64,000 bases of DNA from Ophiodon elongatus (Eukaryota; Chordata; Actinopteri; Perciformes; Hexagrammidae): assembly GCA_016806645.1 (NCBI GenBank), contig JACSYO010001682.1, positions 664,001-728,000 of the forward strand. Reading direction: 5' to 3'. The notes beneath the pieces were generated by a model, which saw nothing but the letters and a program-made list of their open reading frames with translations, was not told the origin of the DNA and made no database searches. Shown here piece after piece: positions 45,931 through 55,409 of this stretch (position 1 is the stretch's first letter; every line of letters starts with the position of its first letter). A program made the translations under genes and the position numbers.

Positions 45931-46029
45931 TTATTAAACGAGTATTACTCAGAACAGATATTTATAAATAATCTGCTTTGCTAACAAACTAGTGCTAGTC
46001 AAACAGTCTTAAAAATCCACATTCAAAAT

Positions 46030-46945
46030 GATTTGTAAAAACTTACAGGTACACTGGAGTTTTTGACCACTAGGTTTGCTGTGGAGCAATGGTTGTTGGA
46101 GTGGGAGCATTCATGAGGATGCAAATGCACGCTTACAAGCACGCAACATGGTTCACACTCCTGCTGATGATTTCATTCTGTTTCACTGTTAAGATATATA
46201 AATAATATAATGTATTATTTTAATCAACTGACTTATTCATTATTTATGATGAATAATAATAAAATAATCCAACCGTGTGGCTTTCTAGCATTTCCAAATA
46301 TGATCAGACACATGATAATAGTGAAAGGATTCCTTTAGTGAGGGTTATTTATGTATGTAAAAAATGTATCCGCCGCAACAGTAGCGAGGTAGTAGAATAT
46401 GATGGAGCCTACAGCTTATAGGCTGTTCCTCTTGTGGGTTTTTTTGTAAGCAGAAGAAAACAGATCCAAAAATAACTATCGAGAATATATCCCATGAATT
46501 TATTCACTTTGTTATCGTGGAAGATTTTAATCGGGCAAATTCGAGATTATTTCATTGCTCCGCCGTACAGTATTGTAAATGATTCTCAGTTGCAGCCTTT
46601 ATTCTCACGACTGGAAATGTATCAAATGGAAACAAGCCTTTTTTGAGAAAGGTGCAGAAACCAAAAGAGCAAAACATCCTTTAATTAAATTAATCCTCGG
46701 CTTGCTCTGTGGCTGCTCTCTGTATCTGTGTGTGGGTGGGTGGGGGAAGGTGGGGTACGACACCGAAATTGCATGAAGCAAATCTGGGAAATGGAACCCA
46801 TATGGCTAATGGACGTGGGTTATGATATTGTTTTGGAAGGCTCCGCAACGCGACGTCCTTCAGACGCGACATGCCACAGACCTCCACAAATCATTGCTGC
46901 AATAATAGAACACACTTGATCAGACCCAGGGAGGAAGGCATGCCA
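46030..46945. other. Unassigned stretch, possibly repetitive
   Basis: 46040-46440 (TACACTGGAGTTTTTGACC, TGCTGTGGAGCAATGG, CATGATAATAGTGAAAGG words) seems like an interspersed fish repeat, but I cannot show a second copy in this window. No gene recognised. Confidence 0.3.
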
Positions 46946-46947
46946 AG

Positions 46948-47016
46948 GAAGAAGAAGAAGAAGAAGAAGAAGAAGAAGAAGAAGAAGAAGAAGAAGAAGA
47001 AGAAGAAGAAGAAGAA
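46948..47016. repeat. (GAA)23 trinucleotide repeat
   Basis: Twenty-three uninterrupted GAA units on the + strand, flanked by CCAAG and TGG. It accounts for a poly-leucine frame on the minus strand at 46820-47173, which is not a gene. A pure GAA.TTC tract can form triplexes and is prone to expansion. Confidence 0.95.
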
Positions 47017-47174
47017 TGGTCTGTGAGTAATGATCACGATCACCTTTGTCATATATCACCATTCTCTGAGAGAAGATGACTTGGGTAGGGGGTGTCAGCG
47101 TGGAAGCATGACAAATTTCTGAACCATCCTCAGCTTGCGATCCCAACGGAGCCACCCTCCTCCTCTTCTCCATG

Positions 47175-47226
47175 CCCGCCTCCCCCCTGACTCCCCCCGC
47201 CTCTCCCCTGCCTCCCCCCTGCCTCC
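47175..47226. repeat. C-rich imperfect repeat (GCCTCCCCCCT-like)
   Basis: Four to five diverged units of GCCTCCCCCCTG. The minus strand has five runs of three or more G and has quadruplex potential. Confidence 0.8.
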
Positions 47227-47229
47227 ATG

Positions 47230-48165
47230 ATCGCTTGCTAAGCCAGAAAAATTAATCCACACTGTTCGCTTCACAAAAGCGTGTTAGCAAATTGGAGGCC
47301 GCAGGTTGACCGGAGTGACGACACGGCAGGCCCCGACAAGGGGGGCGGGGGGACCTTATACTTCCAGAGAAGCGTCCCACTCGCTAAAGGAACCGGTAAC
47401 CAAGGTCATGTTGGCACGGTCGGTAGGCCTCTTTCCTGAATATTGGATGCATTCAATTAGCGCTTCTGCAAAACGGCGAACGTGAGTGAAATGTAATAAC
47501 TGGCTCGGGGCGTGAGGGAGCGGGCAGACTGAAGGCTGCTGTAAAAGATCTGACTGATGGGCGAACACTTTTCTTTTCACAGTTTTACTGGAGTTGGCAG
47601 CCTCCCTCGCAGGACCCGCTCGTTTCATCCGCGCTCTATTTGTTAGTCGCAGAAGGTCACCGTTGAAGCGTTTTCAGGCCCTTCCTCAATGTCCGCCCGC
47701 AGCCCTGCCCACAGGAGTCATTAAGATGAATAGGACAATATGCTGTCCTGGCTGCCGCTAACCACGCGGCATCACAACCTCTGATAGCTCGAAATAGACC
47801 TTCAGGAACACATATACTGTTATCCCACGATGATGAGATGCACTCTCAAGGGGCTGTGATGCGTGGAGGGGCCACGGCGAGGTGATGAGGAATATGCCTT
47901 TAGGATGAGGTGAAAGACTGCCGAGGGGATTAACCGTGACAACTTGGTCGATAGCTTTAATTTTCTTTACATTTCAAAGTATTTATTGTTTAAGTTGATT
48001 TCCACCCACACCATTTGGAGTTACACAGATTAGATTTTTAAAGTTGGGGTTCAAATATTATATTTAGTGGTTGGCAGCTATTTTTAAAGGGGACATATAC
48101 ATGCAAGCTATATAATTAGTTGACGAAAGGAAGAGAACAAGTCTTATCTGTGTCATGAAGGGGAA
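47230..48165. other. Unique-looking stretch, no gene recognised
   Basis: 47230-47900 is repeat-free and moderately GC-rich. The 90-codon minus frame 47356-47628 is unrecognised. A TTTTTAAAGGGGACATATA word at about 48083 resembles the left end of the element that starts at 48166 and may be a second partial end. Confidence 0.4.
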
Positions 48166-48600
48166 TTTAAAGAGGACATATCACTATAATTTTAAGGATC
48201 AGAATTGTATATTGGATCTCAACTAGAACAAGCTTACATGCTTAAATGTTCAAAAAGCACTTTATTTTTTCTTATACTGTCTGTCTGAATAGATCTGTAT
48301 TCACCCTTCGTCTGAAACGCTTCATTTTAGCGCCTGTCTCTTTAAGATCCACTCCCAAAAAAAAAGCTTAGACTGCTCTGATTGGGCTTGCGAGACAAAT
48401 ACGGTGCACCTTGTCCAATGGTAGTTATTGAGCCTGTGTCTCGAGCCTGACTTCTTGTTGAATCACATATTTTTTTGATCTAGGCAGCCCACAAAAAACT
48501 GACTGGCTTGTCAGTTTGTGTGTTCGTAGGAGCTCCAGATGCCCAAATGTATGTATACAAATACTGAAATAGTTTTTTTTAATGATACGTACCCTTTAAA
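48166..48600. mobile_element. Terminal-inverted-repeat (MITE-like) DNA transposon
   Basis: The ends TTTAAAGAGGACATATCA (48166-48183) and the complement of TTTAAAGGGTACGTATCA (48583-48600) form 18-bp inverted repeats with four mismatches. Inside are CTAGAACAAGCTTACATGC, TGTTCAAAAAGCACTTTATT, TACTGTCTGTCTGAATA, GCGCCTGTCTCTTTAAG and GACTGCTCTGATTGG, the word order of a very common teleost repeat. It is 435 bp with no transposase. A TTAA-type target is possible from the ends, but target duplication is ambiguous. Confidence 0.8.
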
Positions 48601-50733
48601 GATGTACACATAAGGAGTATAAATAGCAGTAGAAAACTATTTAACATAGAAAATTAATCAGACTAGACAACTTCTAACAGCTTCCGGTACATACATACCG
48701 ATTACAGATATTTTCTGACATAAAAAGACCCAGAAACACCCAGATACACCCCTCATCGAACAATTGCATAATTAGTTCTTTAATTCGTTTCATATCTTAT
48801 CATGATACATACGATCAAGAATATTTAAACCTGCATACAGTAAGGCTCGGCTGCAGACTATAACTTCTGGCTCCGTGCTCACATAAGTACACAGAGAGTC
48901 ATTGTACAAACTGCACACCATTTTCCAAAGGAATTATTTGGTTGGTTTCGGACTCTTTAAAAGTGTATTAATATGATATTCTTTATTGCTCCTTTCCTTT
49001 GGCCAATTGTTTTTTTTATCCTGTTAAGTGGCTCTTTTTCACTTCTAGCCGACTAGCAGAGGATACCAAAGGAGAAACTTGTGTTTAGTCATCAAATTTA
49101 CCATTTTACGCCATTCACACTTGAACTGCAGCAACTGTGAACCCAACCATAAAATGTAAAAATGAATTCATCAACAAAAAAATTTAAAAGCTAAAATGTT
49201 ACTTCCACTGCCACTTGCTCTGGCCAACAGGGGGACTGCACCCCTTTAGGTGCTAATGGAAATAAAAGTGTAGCATTTGTATTTCACAGGGCCATAATTT
49301 CCTGATTTAAATGGTTGTTTTTAGTTCCTTGAAGAAAAACAAACAAACAAAACTTAACAGTAACCTTTGTATTTCTGGAATTCTGGCAGCAACCCCGGTC
49401 AATGCCTTTAAAAACACACATGACGTTGCCAAACACGAGTGTAACTGCTACCAATACGGTAAAGGTTTGATTCGATTCAGGAAACGGAAAAACTATTTGA
49501 TTAAGGCTGGGGAAAGGTCATGCTCATTCAAAGAAAACGTTGGGCTACAACAATGGTGCATTACCTCCGTGGTTGCTTCCCAGACACAAGAGTCGTCATT
49601 CACCTGACCACAAGAGGTCACTGGACTGGACACATATGCATTTTTACAGACTGTGTTTGTCCAAACATCCTTTTTTTTTAAGAGGGAAGAAGAGTCTCCG
49701 ATTACAAAGTGACTGTATACGTGCAAGTAAACTGATCGAAACTGCTGCCACTTCCTGAATCCAAGTCTTTTTTCCCCCCTTGATCGTTTTCATTCAGAGC
49801 ACTCGCAGAGCTGTCGACTAGTGTGGAGCCCAGCGGTGCGAGCGATGCATGCTGAGGCCTGAAATATGCCAGACGGATACATTGCAGAGCTGAGACAGCC
49901 GAGTATCTGGTGGGGCTTACATAAGCAGCAGCCTCACGCTGCCGTTATTAAACCAACCCGACACGCCAAACATCGCTCATCGCTCTGCACTTTTGCCCCT
50001 TCTTCATTCTCACATCCAGGCTGCCACAGAGCTTTAGGCGCGTAACCAAAAACAAAAGCCCCATTAGAGCGTTAATGCAGAGCGACGATGACAAGCAGCA
50101 GCACTGATAAAAGGCACCTGTCGCCCGAGACAGTAACAAACGAGACTGATCGGGCACGGACAACAACACAAAGGGCAGCGGGGGGGCGGGGGGTGGCAAG
50201 AGATGTTGAAGTCGCTGAATGTGTTAACTGGACCCCTCGCTCTGAACTCATTCTCTCCACCTTGTGAAACACCAACATTGGGAGTAACTGTGTCAGTGAA
50301 AAGTGTTAAAACAGGAAGCGGAAATAAAAAAATACAAATAAACTGGAAGGGAAGTTCAGGACAGGGAAACTATTCTTGACGCATCCATGCACAGACGTGC
50401 ACATTTTTAAATTATTTTTTTCCAGTCTTTGTAAAATACAATGATGTTTGATCATCACAGAGAAATCCTGCAGGGGACTCAAGTTTGTTGTACTGTAGTT
50501 GCTACTTGATCATTGGTGTGAAAGAATGAGAATGCAAAAGACTTTGCCATCCTGTCAAGACAAGGAAACTGCAGGAGAAGCAGCAGCATCTCTCACCGGT
50601 CTGTCTGCGGGAATGTTACAGTGACTTCACGGTCAAACAAGAGCATTAAGGTCCCTTTAAAGTCACCGGGACGCTATGAGGATATGAAAGGAACCTTTTT
50701 TTTCATCCTCTGACTTCTGCTTGCAGAGGCGTC
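48601..50733. other. Unique-looking stretch, no gene recognised
   Basis: Frames at 49311-49607 + and 49493-49726 - overlap antisense with no motif. 49760-50260 is moderately GC-rich, with alanine- and serine-rich minus frames lacking domains. Confidence 0.4.
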
Positions 50734-50751
50734 TTTTTTTTTTTTTTTTTT
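50734..50751. repeat. Poly-T tract (18 T)
   Basis: Eighteen consecutive T immediately left of the CpG-rich block. Confidence 0.85.
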
Positions 50752-50961
50752 GCAAATACTTTGACCAAACAAACAAAAACTAGAAAAAGATGACTCCGTT
50801 TACCTGTTCGACATCCTCCTCGGGACACGGCGGCTACCCTTCCAACCAGACGCTCGGGAGGAGGACCAGCCGGGATGCAGCGGAGGTCAGAAAGCCTCTC
50901 CGCATGTCCCTCTGCTCGGAGGCGCGTTGGCTTCAGGTTAAACGGGACAAAGTGGAGGCAG

Positions 50962-51002
50962 GTGTGTGTGTATGTGTCTGTGTGTGTGTGTGTGTGTGTG
51001 TC

Positions 51003-51040
<38 letters not shown>

Positions 51041-51041
51041 T
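50962..51041. repeat. (GT)n microsatellite, about 80 bp
   Basis: GT dinucleotides with interruptions (TATGTGTCTG, TCTGTCTG) embedded in the CpG-rich block. It makes the poly Val-Cys part of the 226-codon + frame. Confidence 0.95.
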
Positions 51042-51242
51042 GGAAGTGGAGGAGGCGCTCCAAAATCGGATGTTCCGCTCTGCGAGCGCGCTCGGACAGC
51101 CAGGTGCGTAAAGAACACGCGGAGTGAAAAATACGCGTCCCGGGTCGCGACGAGATTGTTAGCCCCCTTTTTTTTCTTTTTCCTCCGCTCGTTTCTCAGC
51201 GACGTTAAGGTAATCAAGGAAGCCCTTCAGGAGTCCACTTAC

Positions 51243-51517
51243 GCCATGAGCGCCCTCCTCCAGCACCCCCGTGGATCAGTGTGGCGGTGGAGACGCGCAG
51301 GACCTCGCTGTGATACTGCTGTAGTGCTGCTGCTGTTGGAGGAGGAGGATGAGGAGGAGGAGGAGGATGAGGCTGCACGGGGAGAGCTGGGGCGTTTTCC
51401 TGAAGGAGGTGGAGGAGGAGGGAGGAGGGAGTGGGAGGGCGGATGCGCAGAGAGGATCAGCTTAGTGTGAGAGCGTTTAAAAGTTCCTAAAAGTACACCA
51501 GGGGTAACAGTCTCCAT
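51243..51517 (-). CDS. Candidate first exon with ATG and splice donor, product unknown
   Basis: On the minus strand an ATG at 51245-51247 is followed by GC and then GTAAGT (51242-51237), a perfect donor that would leave an exon ending A-T-G-G-C. The same frame is open upstream to another ATG at 51515-51517, giving about 91 residues of low complexity (a proline run, a serine run of 11 from a GGA repeat, Arg- and Ala-rich ends). Such composition fits a 5' UTR read as protein as well as a disordered N-terminus, so the short ATG beside the donor may be the real start. No family recognised. The intron would extend to lower coordinates through the GT microsatellite. Confidence 0.25.
51335..51430. 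repeat. GGA-rich imperfect trinucleotide repeats
   Basis: GGAGGAGGAGGATGAGGAGG-type blocks at about 51335-51371 and again at 51405-51430, with purines on the + strand. They code for Ser or Glu runs depending on frame. Confidence 0.85.
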
Positions 51518-51519
51518 GC

Positions 51520-52110
51520 AGATTTCCTATGACGACATGTATGAAGGGTAGGCTGCAAACAATACATTCAACATTATGAAGACAGATTATACTCTTGATA
51601 TGAGCTGATGAAAAGAATCTTCAAATCATTTCCAAACAGTGTTTTAGTTAAAAGTCTGGTTGCTGAATTTTGAAAAACGAAAAAAAAGAAAAGCCAAAGA
51701 GAATTTATAAATGACTGTAGAAAGGAGAATTACAGCGAGAAATGAAAGAACGCACGTCATCCTCAGTATCCAGGAATAACACCACACAAAAGAAACAAGA
51801 CCAATTCAAAATTGTTTGCAGACTTTATTGGACTATAAGCTCTACAGAACACCTTTGTAATAGGAGTCCCCCCCGCCCCCCCAACCTCTTTGGATTTTGA
51901 GCCCTCATATTGAATTAATACCTACTTCTATTTATTAAAATACTTTTTCCGTTTTTTTTTAATAGTTTTTGGAGGCCCCGAAGCGCTAATAATGACGCTG
52001 TACTTCACAAGGAAATGCAAAAGCAAAGATTAGAGGAAAGCCTGAGAAAAGTGTTATGCTGCTTTCCTGAAAAAGCATCTCCTGAACAATTTCTTAAAAG
52101 GTGCAATGTG
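51520..52110. other. Unique-looking stretch, no gene recognised
   Basis: Includes C7-G-C7 at 51868-51882. It would be upstream sequence of a minus-strand gene if 51243-51517 is a first exon. Confidence 0.4.
51868..51882. repeat. C7GC7 homopolymer pair
   Basis: Two runs of seven C separated by one G. Confidence 0.9.
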
Positions 52111-52114
52111 TAAT

Positions 52115-52620
52115 ATCAATTCAATTCAATTTATTTTGTATAGAGCTCTGTGTACGACATCCTCTGTCCCGCAACCTCACATCGGTTCAGGAAAAACTCC
52201 CCCAAAAAAACCTTTAAACGGAGAGAAAAAGGGAAGGAACCTTCAGGAGAGCAACAGAGGAGGATCTCTCTCCCCGAATGGACAGAAGTACAATAGATGT
52301 CATGTGTACAGAATGAACAGCATAACAGAGTTACAACACATTTAATGCATATGACAGAAATGATTCATTTAATGAGAGCAGTAGGCTTATTACATCTACC
52401 AATAATAATAGCAACAGTGGATATAGTAGAATAATAATGATAATAGTAGCGTTGATGGTATTGATCATACTAATTGCAATGCAACTAGAAATAATGATAA
52501 TAGCATTAGGTGTCGGGCAGGACCACAGCAGGATGCAGGACCAGGGTCCAGACGCAACCACGAGCCATAGAAACCTGTGAGGCGAGAAGGCACAAAGACT
52601 CCAGCGATGGAGCAGAGTTA
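52115..52620. mobile_element. Large percomorph interspersed repeat
   Basis: In order: TCAATTCAATTCAATTTATT, CGACATCCTCTGTCCCGCAA, CACATCGGTTCAGGAAAAAC, GAGAGCAACAGAGGAGGATC, GACAGAAATGATTCATTTAA, GGTGTCGGGCAGGACCACAG, CAACCACGAGCCATAGAAAC and GAGGCGAGAAGGCACAAAGA. I recognise this as a high-copy repeat of percomorph genomes but do not know its class with certainty. It has no open frame of note. It is the strongest taxonomic hint in the window. Confidence 0.75.
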
Positions 52621-52624
52621 GTAA

Positions 52625-53550
52625 TGTGCATTAACGGTGCATTAATTCATATTCATCTATTCAAATAGAGAAGGATGGGTGCATGGAAGCATTTCACCTG
52701 TACTACGGGTTTCATACAATCTAAATTAGCTATAAAAAAAAACAACTACTTATACTAACAGCAGGACAAGAATATGCAAAGTTTAACCAAACTGCTGAAA
52801 CCGTGAAAGCCGCCCAAAATTATATTGCTATCTTATAATCTTAGCCGAGGGGTTACAGCGCATGACACATAACAGCAACGCCCCCCTCATTTCCTGTCAC
52901 TGTCAAACTATCCAATAAAGGCAATAATGCGAAAGAAATAATGAAAAGGCTCCGTGCCAATTTGCAGTGTATGTGATAATTCTCTGTGGGTTTGTTATTA
53001 TGAGTGACACCTTGCGCATGCCACATGGTCATTAGATCCATTGCAAATATCAAAATATTGATTAGAGCAGCTTTAAGTTGCTCTTCATGAAATTGGAGTC
53101 GTATTAGCTGTATATTGTATCAGCTGAAGCACATTATAGATTTGCGACTTATTCTGTCGGCTTTTTTCTTTCATCAACTAATCATGAACTCAACAGTAAG
53201 CGTAAAAAAAGTGTGAACGTGTGTTAATCTTTGTAAGAAGAACCGACTGTCAAAGTAAATGCAGGTCTCCAAACCAACCGTGTGTGTAGGTGCCGCTTTA
53301 TTGTATTGTACAAACCTCACGTTGCATAATATTAAGTTACCTTATGTTGGTCTGGCCCTGCTCTGGCCGGTGCTCGGTGGACGGCGTGCTGCAGAAACAT
53401 TCAATGTGTCCATTTAGAGATACTGAATAGGTTTTGTAACTCCTGACCAAACAGTGTGTGCATGTGCGGATTGTGAGACAATGGGCCCCTGGGCACAGAC
53501 CGGCAAAACGGTCCCACCACCTCGCCGACAAAGGATCAAGAAAGACAGAC
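52625..53550. other. Unique-looking stretch, no gene recognised
   Basis: No exon, RNA gene or further repeat recognised. Confidence 0.45.
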
Positions 53551-53552
53551 TT

Positions 53553-53965
53553 TATAGTTGCTTAGTCTCTTTTGGGTTGTTTTGGTCTTTCTGTAGTTGT
53601 TAAGTATCTATTTGTAGTTGTTATGGTCTCTTTGTAGTCTTTTTAAGTAACTTTGTGGTCATTTTGTGTCTCTTTGTAGTTGTTATGGTCTCTTTGCAGT
53701 CTTTTTGTGTTACTTTGCAGTAATTTTGTGTCTCTTTGTAGATGTTTGGTCGTTTTGTAGTCGTTTTGGATTCTTTGTAGTCAATGTGTGTGTCGTTATA
53801 GTTGTTTTAGTCTCTGTTGTCCTTTTTGTGTCTCTTTGTTGTCGTTTTGATCTCTTTGTGGTCATTTTTTGTCTCTTTGCAGTCAATTTGTCTCTCTTTG
53901 TAGTCAATTAATTTTCCTTTGTAGTCATTTTGTGTCTCTTTGTAGTTGCTTCATGGTTTGTTTTG
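53553..53965. repeat. Diverged minisatellite of TCTCTTTGTAGTTGTT-type units
   Basis: About 20 imperfect units of roughly 15-25 bp with consensus close to TCTCTTTGTAGTNGTTTTG, the most frequent block being TTTGTAGT or TTTGTGGT. The array creates an 81-codon Val-Phe-Cys-rich frame (53666-53911 +) and a Lys-Thr-rich frame on the other strand, neither a gene. Confidence 0.9.
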
Positions 53966-54062
53966 GTCTTTCTGGTTGGAGTCTGGTTGGAGTCTGGTTT
54001 TGTCGGTGAACACCAGAGCGGGCCCTGACACTGTGGGCCCTCTAGGCCTGTTCAGTAATCCA

Positions 54063-54065
<3 letters not shown>

Positions 54066-54123
<58 letters not shown>
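54066..54123. repeat. (GT)n microsatellite, about 58 bp
   Basis: GT dinucleotides with a single GC interruption, continuing into a short TA run. Confidence 0.95.
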
Positions 54124-54124
<1 letters not shown>

Positions 54125-54127
<3 letters not shown>

Positions 54128-55380
54128 ATAAGAGACAGGGGGAGATTTGGCATTCCAGCTAATATTCATCCTGAGCGTGGAGTGAAATGGACTTTATGTC
54201 ATATCAACAACATTTGAGCTCCCTCTCTGCGTGCCCATATCCTCCCAAACAAGACATCAGTCTGACACAGCATATTTCAGCTTGCTGTTAAGCAGCTCAA
54301 TACTGCAAGCCTGTGCAGGGGTCCTGCTGCTGCATCCCGTACTCTCTTTACAAACGCTATTCGAGAAAGACTGGAGTCTTGCGCGCCCGCTTTGGGCTGC
54401 CAGATGGTCCTGTGTAAGAACTTTGAATTATTCAGCCATCCCGCAGCAGATTGAAGCTGTCGTGCGTAAGACAACTTGGCTGGCCCCTTCCTGTGCCGGG
54501 GAACACCAGCGGATGAGCGCGTACAGCTAACTGCAGAGACGGTGTCAGGTTATGCAACTCCACATTCAAATTTTAGCAATGCACAATTTAGGCCTGGCTC
54601 TGAATTTTAGTGCAGCCATGGAATGATTTTTTTTTTCTTTTTATATATTTCAGATCAGACTCAGAGTATGTTATGCTTTCACAGAGAGGGATGAGAATCA
54701 TAAATTATTCACCTGATCCGGCTTTTATGTGTGAAAGCTGAGCTCACAGCGGCGCGGGCACATCAAGAAACAAGCAGTTAAGCTTTTTAATAGATACACA
54801 GTATCTGTTTGTGCCGTACTCTAATGCATCACATTAAGTCAGCGTGTCGAACACAATTATGGAAATGACTAAAGTTGGACAGGAACGTGTGGAAATGCCA
54901 TAAACCCAAAACATTGTCATAAATTTTCTACAGACATCATGTGGGTCCTTAGACATTTAATGTGCTACAATTACCATACTGGCCATTAGTGATATTAGAG
55001 TGAGGCTTTACTGATGGCAGGGATCATGATTGGAGCCATAATTTAGCGGGATAACTCCTGTCACTTTAACAGAGCCATTGACACTCTGAATACACGCCAT
55101 TACAAAATACCGCTGTATAATATATCGCCGCATTAGGGATGATGCATGTTCCATATTTCACTTTCTCCTCATACCCACCTCATTCGCCTCCCCAACTAAA
55201 ACCAGCCACACTTTGTCAAGGTTGAGACGATCTGAACTGAATGACACGGATGTGGTCTCGTCCCCTATTTTTGTTTGCTGTCAAAGTGTCGGTGGGTGGG
55301 AGTGGATGGGGTTGGGGGGCTAATCCTTTCAAAACAAGACGAAGAAAGCCACTCGACGTGGAGGGCGCTGCGTGTACACC
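54125..55380. other. Unique-looking stretch, possible regulatory islands
   Basis: 54880-55120 (TTAATGTGCTACAATTACC, GGCCATTAGTGATATTAG and GCCATAATTTAGCGGG words) has no repeat signature and a motif-dense look. The 99-codon + frame 54231-54530 has no recognised domain. Confidence 0.3.
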
Positions 55381-55383
55381 TGA

Positions 55384-55404
55384 GTGTGTGTGTGTGTGTG
55401 TGTG
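55384..55404. repeat. Short (GT)n microsatellite
   Basis: Ten GT units. Confidence 0.9.
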
Positions 55405-55409
55405 GCGCA

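Larger units (their letters stand above)
50780..51500 (-). promoter_or_regulatory. CpG-rich block, candidate promoter and first exon region
   Basis: In contrast to the AT-rich surroundings, this block is CpG-dense on both sides of a GT microsatellite (GCGAGCGCGCTCGG, GTCCCGGGTCGCGACG, GAGACGCGCAGG). On the minus strand a purine-poor leader with CCTCCT runs leads into an ATG beside a canonical GTAAGT donor. A TTTTAAAC word at about 51473-51480 could be a weak TATA-like element. Such blocks commonly mark vertebrate promoters. On the plus strand a 226-codon frame (50790-51470) passes through the GT array and is best explained by low complexity. Confidence 0.35.

Noticed and set aside
46820..47173. 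117-codon minus frame with a long leucine run, membrane-protein-like
   Set aside because: The leucines are the translated (GAA)23 repeat. Flanks show no motif.
50790..51470. 226-codon plus-strand frame, the longest in the window
   Set aside because: About a quarter is Cys-Val from the GT array and much of the rest is Glu/Arg/Gly from GGA repeats. CpG-rich DNA has few stop codons, and no domain or conserved start is visible. The same block makes better sense as a minus-strand promoter and first exon.
53666..53911. 81-codon hydrophobic frame resembling a membrane protein
   Set aside because: Encoded by the TTTGTAGT minisatellite. The hydrophobic pattern is a by-product of T-rich tandem units.
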